Under the pieces are notes generated by a model, which worked only from the letters and a program-made list of their open reading frames with translations, made no database searches and was not told the DNA's origin. From the NCBI RefSeq assembly GCF_028816455.1, contig NZ_CP118246.1, forward strand, positions 1,488,001 through 1,552,000: DNA of 64,000 nt, given 5' to 3'. The position numbers and the translations under genes were made by a program. The first letter of the stretch is position 1, and the number at the start of each line of letters is the position of its first letter. This DNA is from Devosia algicola. GTDB taxonomy: Bacteria; Pseudomonadota; Alphaproteobacteria; Rhizobiales; Devosiaceae. Shown here piece by piece: positions 57,455 through 64,000 of the stretch.

Positions 57455-57906
57455 TTGTCCGATAGCGCGGCCTTGACCTTGCCGCTGGCCTTGCCAAAAT
57501 CGATCCGCCCCGGATAGTCCGCCTTGAGTTGGCCAATGACCTTGCCCATGTCCTTTGGTCCTTCTGCGCCGGTAGCGCTAATGGCTGCGGCAATGGCCGC
57601 TTCTACTTCAGCGTCGCTCAACCCCTTGGGCAAGAACTCGTTGAGAATGTCGATCTCTTCCTTCTCAACCGTCGCCAGATCGGTGCGTCCCGCCTCGGCA
57701 AAGATGGCAAAACTTTCTTCGCGCTGCTTGACCATCTTTTGCAGCAACGCCAGGATTTCCTCGTTGGTTGCCGGGCCACGATTGTCGCCGCGTGCTGCAA
57801 TATCCTTGTCCTTGATCGCTGAATTGATCATTCGCAGCGTTGACGTGCGCCGCACATCGCGGGCCTTGAGAGCCAGTTTGAGGCTTTCGCTGAACTGTTC
57901 GCGCAT
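57451..57906 (-). CDS. GatB/YqeY domain protein
   Basis: 151 residues: RTSTLRMINSAIKDKDIAAR, EEILALLQKMVKQREESFAIFAEAGR, EIDILNEFLPKGLSDAEVEAAI, GPKDMGKVIGQLKADYPGRIDF. It resembles the tail domain of the GatB amidotransferase subunit, which binds tRNA; stand-alone YqeY proteins are of unclear function. Its neighbourhood with carA (divergent) and dnaG/rpoD is common in rhizobia and supports the taxonomic guess. Confidence 0.95.
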   Translation of the reverse strand: MREQFSESLKLALKARDVRRTSTLRMINSAIKDKDIAARGDNRGPATNEEILALLQKMVKQREESFAIFAEAGRTDLATVEKEEIDILNEFLPKGLSDAEVEAAIAAAISATGAEGPKDMGKVIGQLKADYPGRIDFGKASGKVKAALSDN

Positions 57907-58100
57907 TTAATTGATCCTCTTGCCCATATCTGTTTCACCCCCATATAGCGCTGCAAACACGACTGTGCCACTTGCGTGTTGGCGACGCCCCTTTTAAGAG
58001 AAGGCTCTCAACCACCATTGCGCAGAGCGTGACACCGACAAAGAGCTCAGGCACTTTTCGCGACCTTGCCACAAGACGCCTTGCACCAAGGAGAACCACC

Positions 58101-59306
58101 ATGACCGGCTGGGAACAATCACCCGCGACCGCCCTCCTGATACTGGCCGATGGCACGCGCCTTGAGGGCCGCGGCATAGGCGCCGTCGGTCATTCGGCAG
58201 GCGAAATCTGCTTTAATACAGCGATGACCGGCTATCAGGAAATTCTGACCGACCCCTCATATGCCGGTCAGATCGTCACCTTCACCTTCCCCCATATCGG
58301 CAATGTTGGAGCCAATGATGAGGATATTGAAACCGTCAACATGGCCGCCTTGTCAGGCGTACGTGGCGTCGTGCTCAAGGCCGACATCACCAATCCCTCC
58401 AACTATCGCTCTCTTGAAAGGCTCGATGCCTGGCTCAAAAAGCGCAACATCGTCGGAATCACCGGTATTGATACCCGAGCCCTCACCGCGCTGATCCGCC
58501 AGTCGGGCCTGCCTGACGGCGTAATCGCCCATGCTCCTGACTGTCAGTTCGACGAGGCCTCGATCAATGCCGAACTCAAGGCCTTTCCCGGTCTTGTCGG
58601 CCTGGATCTGGCACGCGAGGTCACCACTGCCCAAACCTATCACTGGGATCAGACCGGCTGGAAGTTGGGCGAAGGCTATGGCACCCTTGAAAACTCCGAA
58701 TTTCATATCGTCGCCGTCGATTTCGGCGCCAAGCGCAATATCCTGCGCTGTCTGGCCGATCAGGGCGCCAAAGTAACGGTTGTGCCTGCCAGCGCCTCGG
58801 CGGCCGATATTCTGTCACACAATCCCGATGGCATCTTCCTGTCCAACGGCCCCGGCGATCCAGCCGCCACCGGCCAATATGCCGTCCCCACCATCAAGAC
58901 CCTGCTCGATACCGGCAAGCCCATGTTCGGCATTTGCCTGGGCCATCAACTGCTCGGTCTGGCCCTGGGTGGCTCAACTACCAAGATGCATCAGGGCCAT
59001 CACGGCGCAAACCATCCGGTCAAGGATTTGACCACCGGCAAGGTCGAGATCACCTCGATGAACCATGGCTTTGCCGTCGAAAAAGCCAGCCTGCCCCCCG
59101 GCATCACCGAAACCCATGTTTCACTGTTTGATGGCTCAAATGCGGGACTGTCAGTGGAGGGGAAGCCGGTATTCTCGGTCCAGTACCATCCCGAGGCCAG
59201 CCCCGGCCCGCGCGATAGCCATTACCTGTTCACCCGGTTCCTCAATTATGTGCGGGCTCAAAAGGGCATGGACCAGAAACCGGAATATGTCGCGCCTGCG
59301 GCCTGA
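58101..59306 (+). CDS. carA: Carbamoyl-phosphate synthase small subunit
   Basis: An intact 401-residue glutaminase subunit that supplies ammonia to CarB for arginine and pyrimidine synthesis. The N-terminal CarA domain has LILADGTRLEGRGIG and CFNTAMTGYQEILTDPSYAGQ; the C-terminal class I amidotransferase has the nucleophile Cys in MFGICLGHQLLGLALGG and the His-Glu pair in VQYHPEASPGP. AAGGAG precedes ATG 58101. carB is not adjacent on this side; a terminator follows. Confidence 0.98.
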   Translation: MTGWEQSPATALLILADGTRLEGRGIGAVGHSAGEICFNTAMTGYQEILTDPSYAGQIVTFTFPHIGNVGANDEDIETVNMAALSGVRGVVLKADITNPSNYRSLERLDAWLKKRNIVGITGIDTRALTALIRQSGLPDGVIAHAPDCQFDEASINAELKAFPGLVGLDLAREVTTAQTYHWDQTGWKLGEGYGTLENSEFHIVAVDFGAKRNILRCLADQGAKVTVVPASASAADILSHNPDGIFLSNGPGDPAATGQYAVPTIKTLLDTGKPMFGICLGHQLLGLALGGSTTKMHQGHHGANHPVKDLTTGKVEITSMNHGFAVEKASLPPGITETHVSLFDGSNAGLSVEGKPVFSVQYHPEASPGPRDSHYLFTRFLNYVRAQKGMDQKPEYVAPAA

Positions 59307-59330
59307 TTGAAACACCATATCCAAAAAAAT

Positions 59331-59363
59331 AAAGGCCGCCCCGGCGATGGGAGCGGCCTTTTT
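59331..59363. terminator. Bidirectional rho-independent terminator
   Basis: AAGGCCGC / GCGGCCTT stem with T runs on both strands (CTTTTTC rightward, TTTATTTTTTT leftward). It sits between convergent carA and the metallopeptidase gene. Confidence 0.9.
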
Positions 59364-59381
59364 CAATTCATGCTGTCCTGT

Positions 59382-60310
59382 TCAGACCGAGCCTGAAAAA
59401 GTATCACACTGGCTGACATCGCCGCTTTGATAGCCGCGCGCAAACCAGGTCTGGCGCTGCTTGGATGTGCCGTGATTGAACGTCTTGGGCACCGCATAAC
59501 CTTGCATTCGCTTCTGCATTGTATCATCGCCAATCTGATCGGCGGCGTTCAAGGCCTCCTCGAAATCACCGGTTTCAACCAGATTTTGCTCACCGGCATA
59601 ATTTGCCCAAATACCGGCATAGCAATCGGCCTGCAACTCCACCCGCACCGAATAGGCATTGGCCTCGGTGGCACTCATGCTTGCCCGCGCCCGGTTGAAC
59701 TGGGGCAATACACCAGTCAGGTTCTGCACATGATGCCCCACTTCATGGGCCAGCACATAGGCCTGGGCAAAATCGCCCGGTGCCCCGAACTCCTGTCGCA
59801 GCTGATCATAAAACGCCAGATCGATATAAACCTTTTGATCCTCTGGGCAATAAAACGGCCCGGTTTTCGCGTCCGCCACGCCACACCCTGATTGGGTGCC
59901 GCCGCTGAACAGCACCACCATCGGCGCACTATACTGCGCCCCGGCGTCGGCAAATTTCTGCGTCCATAAATCTTCGGTTTCCTTGACCACCACGCCGACA
60001 AAATCGGCCAGTTCATCCTGCCCGGCTGATGGCAACGGACGCTGCGCGGCGGAACTCGAACTGGTCGGCGCCCCGTTCATACCGGAAATGATATCAATCG
60101 GATTTTGCCCGGTCGTGACCCAGATCAGGCCCAGAATCACGACAATACCAACCAGGCCGATCCCGCCACCACGACCGCCGCCGCCACGGCCCCCACCTGT
60201 CGGAATGCGAAAACCACCCCGCCCGAGACCACCGCTCAAGCCGCCGGTGCGCCCCCCGCACCGCGTCGATCGTCAATATTGGAGCTGCGCTCCCGCCCGC
60301 GCCATTTCAT
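59382..60310 (-). CDS. Neutral zinc metallopeptidase (YpfJ type; frame error)
   Basis: About 309 residues if one G is added to the six-G run at 60252-60257 (coding strand), which joins the true start MKWRGRERSSNIDDRRGAGG to RTGGLSGGLGRGGFRIP. One membrane segment (IGLVGIVVILGLIWVTT) follows the Gly/Arg-rich N-terminus. The zinc site is HEVGHH in AYVLAHEVGHHVQN, with a further Glu in VRVELQADCYAG. Cys residues (SGCG, FYCPED, QCDTF) suggest a disulfide-bearing domain outside the cytoplasm. Substrate unknown. Confidence 0.9.
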
Positions 60311-60547
60311 GGATTTCTCTCCATTTCGCTGTCCCCAACACCCTTATCTGGTGTGCCGCAAAATCGTAATGTAAAAATATTTGACCATATGGTCCAAAAA
60401 TCCTAACACTCTGGGCGCCGCCGTCATCGCAGCGTCACCATGCAGCGGCACGTGAGCCCCAACAGCGCTCACCCAAGCCTAATCGAATATAATCGGCTAG
60501 GTTCCGTTCTGCCCGTTTCAACCAGTAATCTGTCGTGGAGAAATGTG

Positions 60548-62527
60548 ATGAAATTTGATCCTAAACTATCCCGTCGTACGTTCCTTGCCGGCTCGGCCAG
60601 CATCGGTGCGATGGCTGTATTGCATCCTTTTGCTGCCAGCGCGCAGGCCAATCAGGCCCATTTGCGCATCATCGAAACAACCGATTTGCACGTCGCGGTC
60701 TTCCCCTATGACTATTACGCTGACAAGCCCAACGACACCATGGGTCTGGCGCGTACCGCTTCAATCATCGACTCGATCCGCGCTGAAGCGGGCAACTCCA
60801 TGCTGATCGATAATGGCGATATCATTCAGGGCAATCCCATGGGCGACTATATCGCCTATGAAAAGGGCCTCACCGACCATGTTCACCCCATGATCGCAGC
60901 CATGAACACGCTGGGCTACGAAGCCGCGACCTTGGGCAATCACGAATTCAACTATGGTCTCGATTACCTCGATCAGGCCCTGTCGGGTGCCAACTTCCCG
61001 TTCGTTTCCGCCAATCTGGTCAAGGGCGACACGCTTGCCGCCGATCCGCTGGACGACGAAACCTATCTCGAGCCGTTCCGCATCATCGAAAAGGAAGTAA
61101 CCGACGGTGCCGGTGCCAAATCCACCGTCAAGATCGGACTTATCGGCTTCCTGCCACCTCAGATCATGACTTGGGACGCAACCCATCTGCAGGGCAAGGT
61201 CAGCACCCGCGACATCGTTGAAACCGCCAAGGCCTATATTCCCAAAATCCGCGCTATGGGCGTTGATCTGGTGATTGCCCTGTCGCACTCCGGCATTGCT
61301 GACGACGACACCCCCGGCGCGGAAAACGCCTCGCTTCAACTCGCCGCCGTGGATGGCATCGACGTCGTCCTGACCGGCCACCAGCATCGCGTCTTCCCCG
61401 GCCCCGATTATGCCGACATTCCTGGCGCCGATACGGACGCTGGCACCTTGAACGGCAAACCTGCGGTTATGGCCGGTTTCTGGGGCTCCCATATGGGCTT
61501 GATCGATCTGCTGCTCGAACAGGATGCCGAGGGCAAATGGACGGTACTGTCCCATACTGCCGAAGCCCGCCCGATTTTCGAGCGTGTCGATGGCAAGGTT
61601 CAGCCTCTGGTTGAAAACGAAGCCACGGTTGCCGCCGCTGCCCAGACCGATCACGACGAAACCATTGAATATGTGCGCCGCCCGGTTGGTGAAACCTCCG
61701 CGCCACTCTATTCATATTTCGCCTTGGTCGCCGATGACCCATCCGTTCAGATCGTTTCACAGGCCCAGACCTGGTATTTGAAACAGATGATGAAGGGCAC
61801 CCAATGGGAAGCCCTGCCCATCCTGTCGGCAGCGGCCCCCTTCAAGGCCGGCGGTCGCGGTGGCGCCGATTATTACACTGACGTGCCGGTTGGTCCCGTC
61901 GCCATCAAGAATGTCGCCGATCTGTACTTGTATCCAAACACCATTCAGGCGGTTAAAATCACCGGCGCCGACGTCAAGAACTGGCTGGAACGCTCTGCGG
62001 GGATCTTTAATCAGGTCGAAAAAGGCGCCGTCGACGCGCCGCTGATCAACAATGATTTCCCGTCCTACAATTTCGACGTCATCGACGGGGTCACCTACAA
62101 GATCGACCTCACCCAGCCCTCGCGCTTCTCTGCCGACGGCAAGGAAGAGCCAAATCCGGACGCCAGCCGCATTGTCGATCTGATGTATGATGGCAAGCCG
62201 ATTGATCCAGCCGCAGAATTCATCATCGCGACCAACAATTATCGCGCCGGTGGCGGTGGCAACTTCCCCGGCATCGGCCCCGACGTCATCATCTTCAAGG
62301 GACCGGACACCAACCGCGATTTGTTGGTCCGCTTCATCGTTGAAAACGGCACCATCAATCCGTCAGCCGACAGCAATTGGGCGCTTGCGCCAATTGGGGA
62401 CACAACGGTGTTGTTCGAAACCGGCCCCAAGGCCGCCGATCATGTTGCTGACGTTTCGGCGGTAAAAATCGAATCGACCGGCAAGACCAGCGACGATGGG
62501 TTCGGCATCTACCGCATTACGCTCTAG
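60548..62527 (+). CDS. cpdB: 2',3'-cyclic-nucleotide 2'-phosphodiesterase/3'-nucleotidase (CpdB-like)
   Basis: 659 residues from ATG 60548 with GGAG upstream. A twin-arginine signal ([20 protein letters not shown], cleavage near ASAQ) sends it to the periplasm. The metallophosphoesterase domain shows [39 protein letters not shown] and [11 protein letters not shown]; the C-terminal 5'-nucleotidase domain shows [21 protein letters not shown], then [15 protein letters not shown]. It salvages phosphate and nucleosides from external nucleotides. Tat export is notable, since E. coli CpdB uses Sec. Confidence 0.95.
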   Translation: MKFDPKLSRRTFLAGSASIGAMAVLHPFAASAQANQAHLRIIETTDLHVAVFPYDYYADKPNDTMGLARTASIIDSIRAEAGNSMLIDNGDIIQGNPMGDYIAYEKGLTDHVHPMIAAMNTLGYEAATLGNHEFNYGLDYLDQALSGANFPFVSANLVKGDTLAADPLDDETYLEPFRIIEKEVTDGAGAKSTVKIGLIGFLPPQIMTWDATHLQGKVSTRDIVETAKAYIPKIRAMGVDLVIALSHSGIADDDTPGAENASLQLAAVDGIDVVLTGHQHRVFPGPDYADIPGADTDAGTLNGKPAVMAGFWGSHMGLIDLLLEQDAEGKWTVLSHTAEARPIFERVDGKVQPLVENEATVAAAAQTDHDETIEYVRRPVGETSAPLYSYFALVADDPSVQIVSQAQTWYLKQMMKGTQWEALPILSAAAPFKAGGRGGADYYTDVPVGPVAIKNVADLYLYPNTIQAVKITGADVKNWLERSAGIFNQVEKGAVDAPLINNDFPSYNFDVIDGVTYKIDLTQPSRFSADGKEEPNPDASRIVDLMYDGKPIDPAAEFIIATNNYRAGGGGNFPGIGPDVIIFKGPDTNRDLLVRFIVENGTINPSADSNWALAPIGDTTVLFETGPKAADHVADVSAVKIESTGKTSDDGFGIYRITL

Positions 62528-62539
62528 CCGACAAAAATC

Positions 62540-62565
62540 GAGGCGGCATCTCTTGGTGCCGCCTC
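62540..62565 (-). terminator. Terminator hairpin for the leftward gene
   Basis: Perfect nine-base stem GAGGCGGCA / TGCCGCCTC; on the minus strand it is followed by GATTTTTG. It also stands 13 bases after cpdB's stop on the plus strand, where no T run follows. Confidence 0.75.
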
Positions 62566-62572
62566 CGATACA

Positions 62573-62884
62573 TCAGGCCGACTTGTCAAACACCAACCCT
62601 AAACCGGATGGCGGGTTCGGCGTACTCACCGCCCCACGGCCGCTATCGCCTTGGCGCTGGCTCAATGAACCACCGAAACTGACGGCATTTTGGCTGGGTT
62701 CAATGCCAGATTTGCTGTTCTGGATGTCCGTCACCAAATTATCCTGTCGCACATCCGTCCCGGACAATGCCGCGTCTGGATGGGCGGGATCAATGAACTT
62801 CTTTGCCTCTGCAACATCGTCGCAATTGCGGCATTGGTAGCCATTTACAATAATTGGCCGCGGATAGTCGGTGCTGATCGCCAT
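62573..62884 (-). CDS. Small Cys-containing protein, function unknown
   Basis: 103 residues from ATG 62884 (MAISTDYPRPIIVNGYQCRN) with GAGG upstream. The N-terminal half (PIIVNGYQCRNCDDVAEAKKFIDPAHP) looks like a conserved short domain with a C-x-x-C pair, and I recall similar short proteins in alphaproteobacteria, but no function. The C-terminal half is polar and Gly/Ser-rich, likely disordered. It converges on cpdB. Confidence 0.75.
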   Translation of the reverse strand: MAISTDYPRPIIVNGYQCRNCDDVAEAKKFIDPAHPDAALSGTDVRQDNLVTDIQNSKSGIEPSQNAVSFGGSLSQRQGDSGRGAVSTPNPPSGLGLVFDKSA

Positions 62885-63035
62885 TTGTGCCTCACACAAT
62901 ACGGCAATGCTATTCGCAACTCCCTACCGTCTGGTTACAGTCGCCACCGGCGCCTGCTCTACGCAGGTCGTGAAGATTTCTTCGCGCAAGAATATAAGGC
63001 GAGATCGTGCAATTCCGTCCTCATTCTATCGGACA

Positions 63036-63230
63036 CTACTGGCCGTCGGGGGTAACATCGACACTTACCGCAGGAACATCGATATCTACGGTGCCGCTAC
63101 CGCCCTGCCCGTTGAAAAACAGGAAATAGATGCCGATGGCCACCAGCACGACAAGCAGAATGCCGATAATGGGGCCAAGCGGACCGCGGCTCCGGTCCAC
63201 AACGACTGTTTCACGTACTGGTTCTGGCAT
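63036..63230 (-). CDS. Small single-pass membrane protein
   Basis: 64 residues: a charged N-terminus (MPEPVRETVVVDRSRG), one hydrophobic segment (PIIGILLVVLVAIGIYFLFF, about residues 20-39), and a short tail (GTVDIDVPAVSVDVTPDGQ). GGAG precedes the ATG. The tail would be periplasmic. No family recognised. It lies 74 bases downstream of the repeat protein gene on the same strand. Confidence 0.8.
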   Translation of the reverse strand: MPEPVRETVVVDRSRGPLGPIIGILLVVLVAIGIYFLFFNGQGGSGTVDIDVPAVSVDVTPDGQ

Positions 63231-63304
63231 GAGTAGTCTCCGGTGTCTCTTGGCACACCAACGAGTCCGGTTTGATTTTGTTCCCGCAGCCGCAATGGCT
63301 CGAC

Positions 63305-64000
63305 TCAGGCGTATCGCCCGGCCGCCGCCGCACTTGCAGCCGCTTTGTCGCCATAAGCCTTTAGCGCCACCGCCAGCTTGAGCCCCAGCGTATTCAGATC
63401 ACCACGGCTAAAGGCCAACCGGACCTTGTCAAGGTCCAACTGATCGCGCAAGCTCGCAAATCGGTTGTCAGTGCCGTTGGCCAACTTGTCGGGTCCGATT
63501 GCCGTGTCGAGCGCCTGCACCGCTGCCACAATGGCCCGGCGGCTTTCCGTGGTCAGACGTGCCTCATCGGGATCGCTGCGCTCACTTACGGTGCGATAGC
63601 CCCGAAATATCTGCTGCTCACCATCCCGAACATAGCTGCGCCCACTCTCGACCTGCTGTGTTCCGGTGGTGATGGTTTGAGTACCCACCTGCACCTGCTC
63701 AGTGCCGACCACGACAGTTTCAACACCGGTCTGCACTGTCTCTTCCCCAATCTTGACCTGTTCGGTACCGGTCTTGACCTGCTCTGTGCCAATCTTGACC
63801 TGCTCGGTCCCCACCTGCACCTCTTCGGTCCCCACCAGCACGTCTTCGGTGCCGGTTTTGACCTGCTCAGTGCCAATCTGCACTTGCTCAGTGCCCGTAA
63901 CACTGGCTTCGGTTGTTCCCGCCTGCAAGCCGAGATCGGTGAACGGATCGCCGGAAAAGTCGAGAAAGCCATTGGCAACACTGGCAAGCGTCAGCGATTG
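63305..64000 (-). CDS. Heptad-repeat protein, N-terminus beyond window
   Basis: The frame is open to the right edge, so the start is missing; 231 residues are visible. After a segment with LASVANGFLDFSGDPFTDLG come twelve tandem 7-residue repeats of the type VGTEQVQ, then GRSYVRDGEQQIFRGYRTVSE and a helical C-terminal domain (TTESRRAIVAAVQALDTAIG, FASLRDQLDLDKVRLAFSRGD, ALKAYGDKAAASAAAAGRYA). The repeat alternates a polar and a hydrophobic residue and suggests an extended beta fold or fibre. I do not recognise the family. A surface or envelope-fibre role is inferred only from the repeat design. Confidence 0.85.
   Translation of the reverse strand, partial: QSLTLASVANGFLDFSGDPFTDLGLQAGTTEASVTGTEQVQIGTEQVKTGTEDVLVGTEEVQVGTEQVKIGTEQVKTGTEQVKIGEETVQTGVETVVVGTEQVQVGTQTITTGTQQVESGRSYVRDGEQQIFRGYRTVSERSDPDEARLTTESRRAIVAAVQALDTAIGPDKLANGTDNRFASLRDQLDLDKVRLAFSRGDLNTLGLKLAVALKAYGDKAAASAAAAGRYA
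63647..63898 (-). repeat. Twelve tandem 21-base (7-residue) repeats
   Basis: Twelve in-register units coding [VIT]-G-T-E-[QED]-V-[QKLTV], with the less regular copies in the C-terminal third. The units differ at several third-codon positions, so the repeat is old enough to have drifted or is held by protein selection. Confidence 0.9.

Noticed and set aside
63647..63898. Tandem repeat as a CRISPR array
   Set aside because: Units are 21 bases without spacers and lie in one open reading frame.
1..64000. Genomic island or prophage
   Set aside because: No integrase, transposase, tRNA-flanked repeats or phage structural genes are seen; codon style looks uniform by eye.

Overview
The window reads as chromosomal DNA of an alphaproteobacterium. 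The core block rpoD, dnaG, GatB/YqeY and carA, with HlyU, SIMPL and Weimberg-type genes, points to Hyphomicrobiales (rhizobial order), perhaps a Devosia-like lineage; the order is more certain than the family. I see no rRNA, tRNA, insertion sequence, prophage or CRISPR array.

Positions 1-45200 are a catabolic region for sulfated and acidic sugars. It holds five type I sulfatases, one formylglycine-generating enzyme that matures them, two ABC sugar importers, four enolase-superfamily acid-sugar dehydratases, aldehyde, alcohol and GMC oxidoreductases, a KduD-type dehydrogenase, a lactonase, a mutarotase and an RraA-like aldolase. A lower Weimberg pair (XylX plus 2-oxoglutarate semialdehyde dehydrogenase) closes it. 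Each module has its own LacI, LysR or FadR-type regulator, several next to a clear inverted repeat. The sulfatases and their maturase lack signal peptides, so desulfation is probably cytoplasmic, after import of small sulfated sugars. The most striking unit is an eight-gene operon (37028 down to 26323): binding protein, two permeases, ATPase, sulfatase, formylglycine enzyme, ClC chloride channel, sulfatase.

Positions 45300-64000 are mostly housekeeping and envelope genes: SIMPL protein, TauE/SafE transporter, a large Pro/Glu-rich OmpA protein, HlyU, rpoD, dnaG, HdeD-like protein, MFS exporter, GatB/YqeY, carA, a zinc metallopeptidase, a CpdB-like nucleotidase, and at the right edge a protein with twelve tandem 7-residue repeats.

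A key caution runs through the window. About twenty genes appear broken, but nearly all breaks are one extra base at the same short motif: AGCTC reads as AGGCTC, almost always on the + strand. Two of these lie in the essential gene rpoD. A few other breaks lie in G or C runs. Removing the extra base restores full-length proteins, so I annotate these genes as intact with frame errors. The pattern suggests systematic miscalling, possibly at a modified base, rather than pseudogenes.
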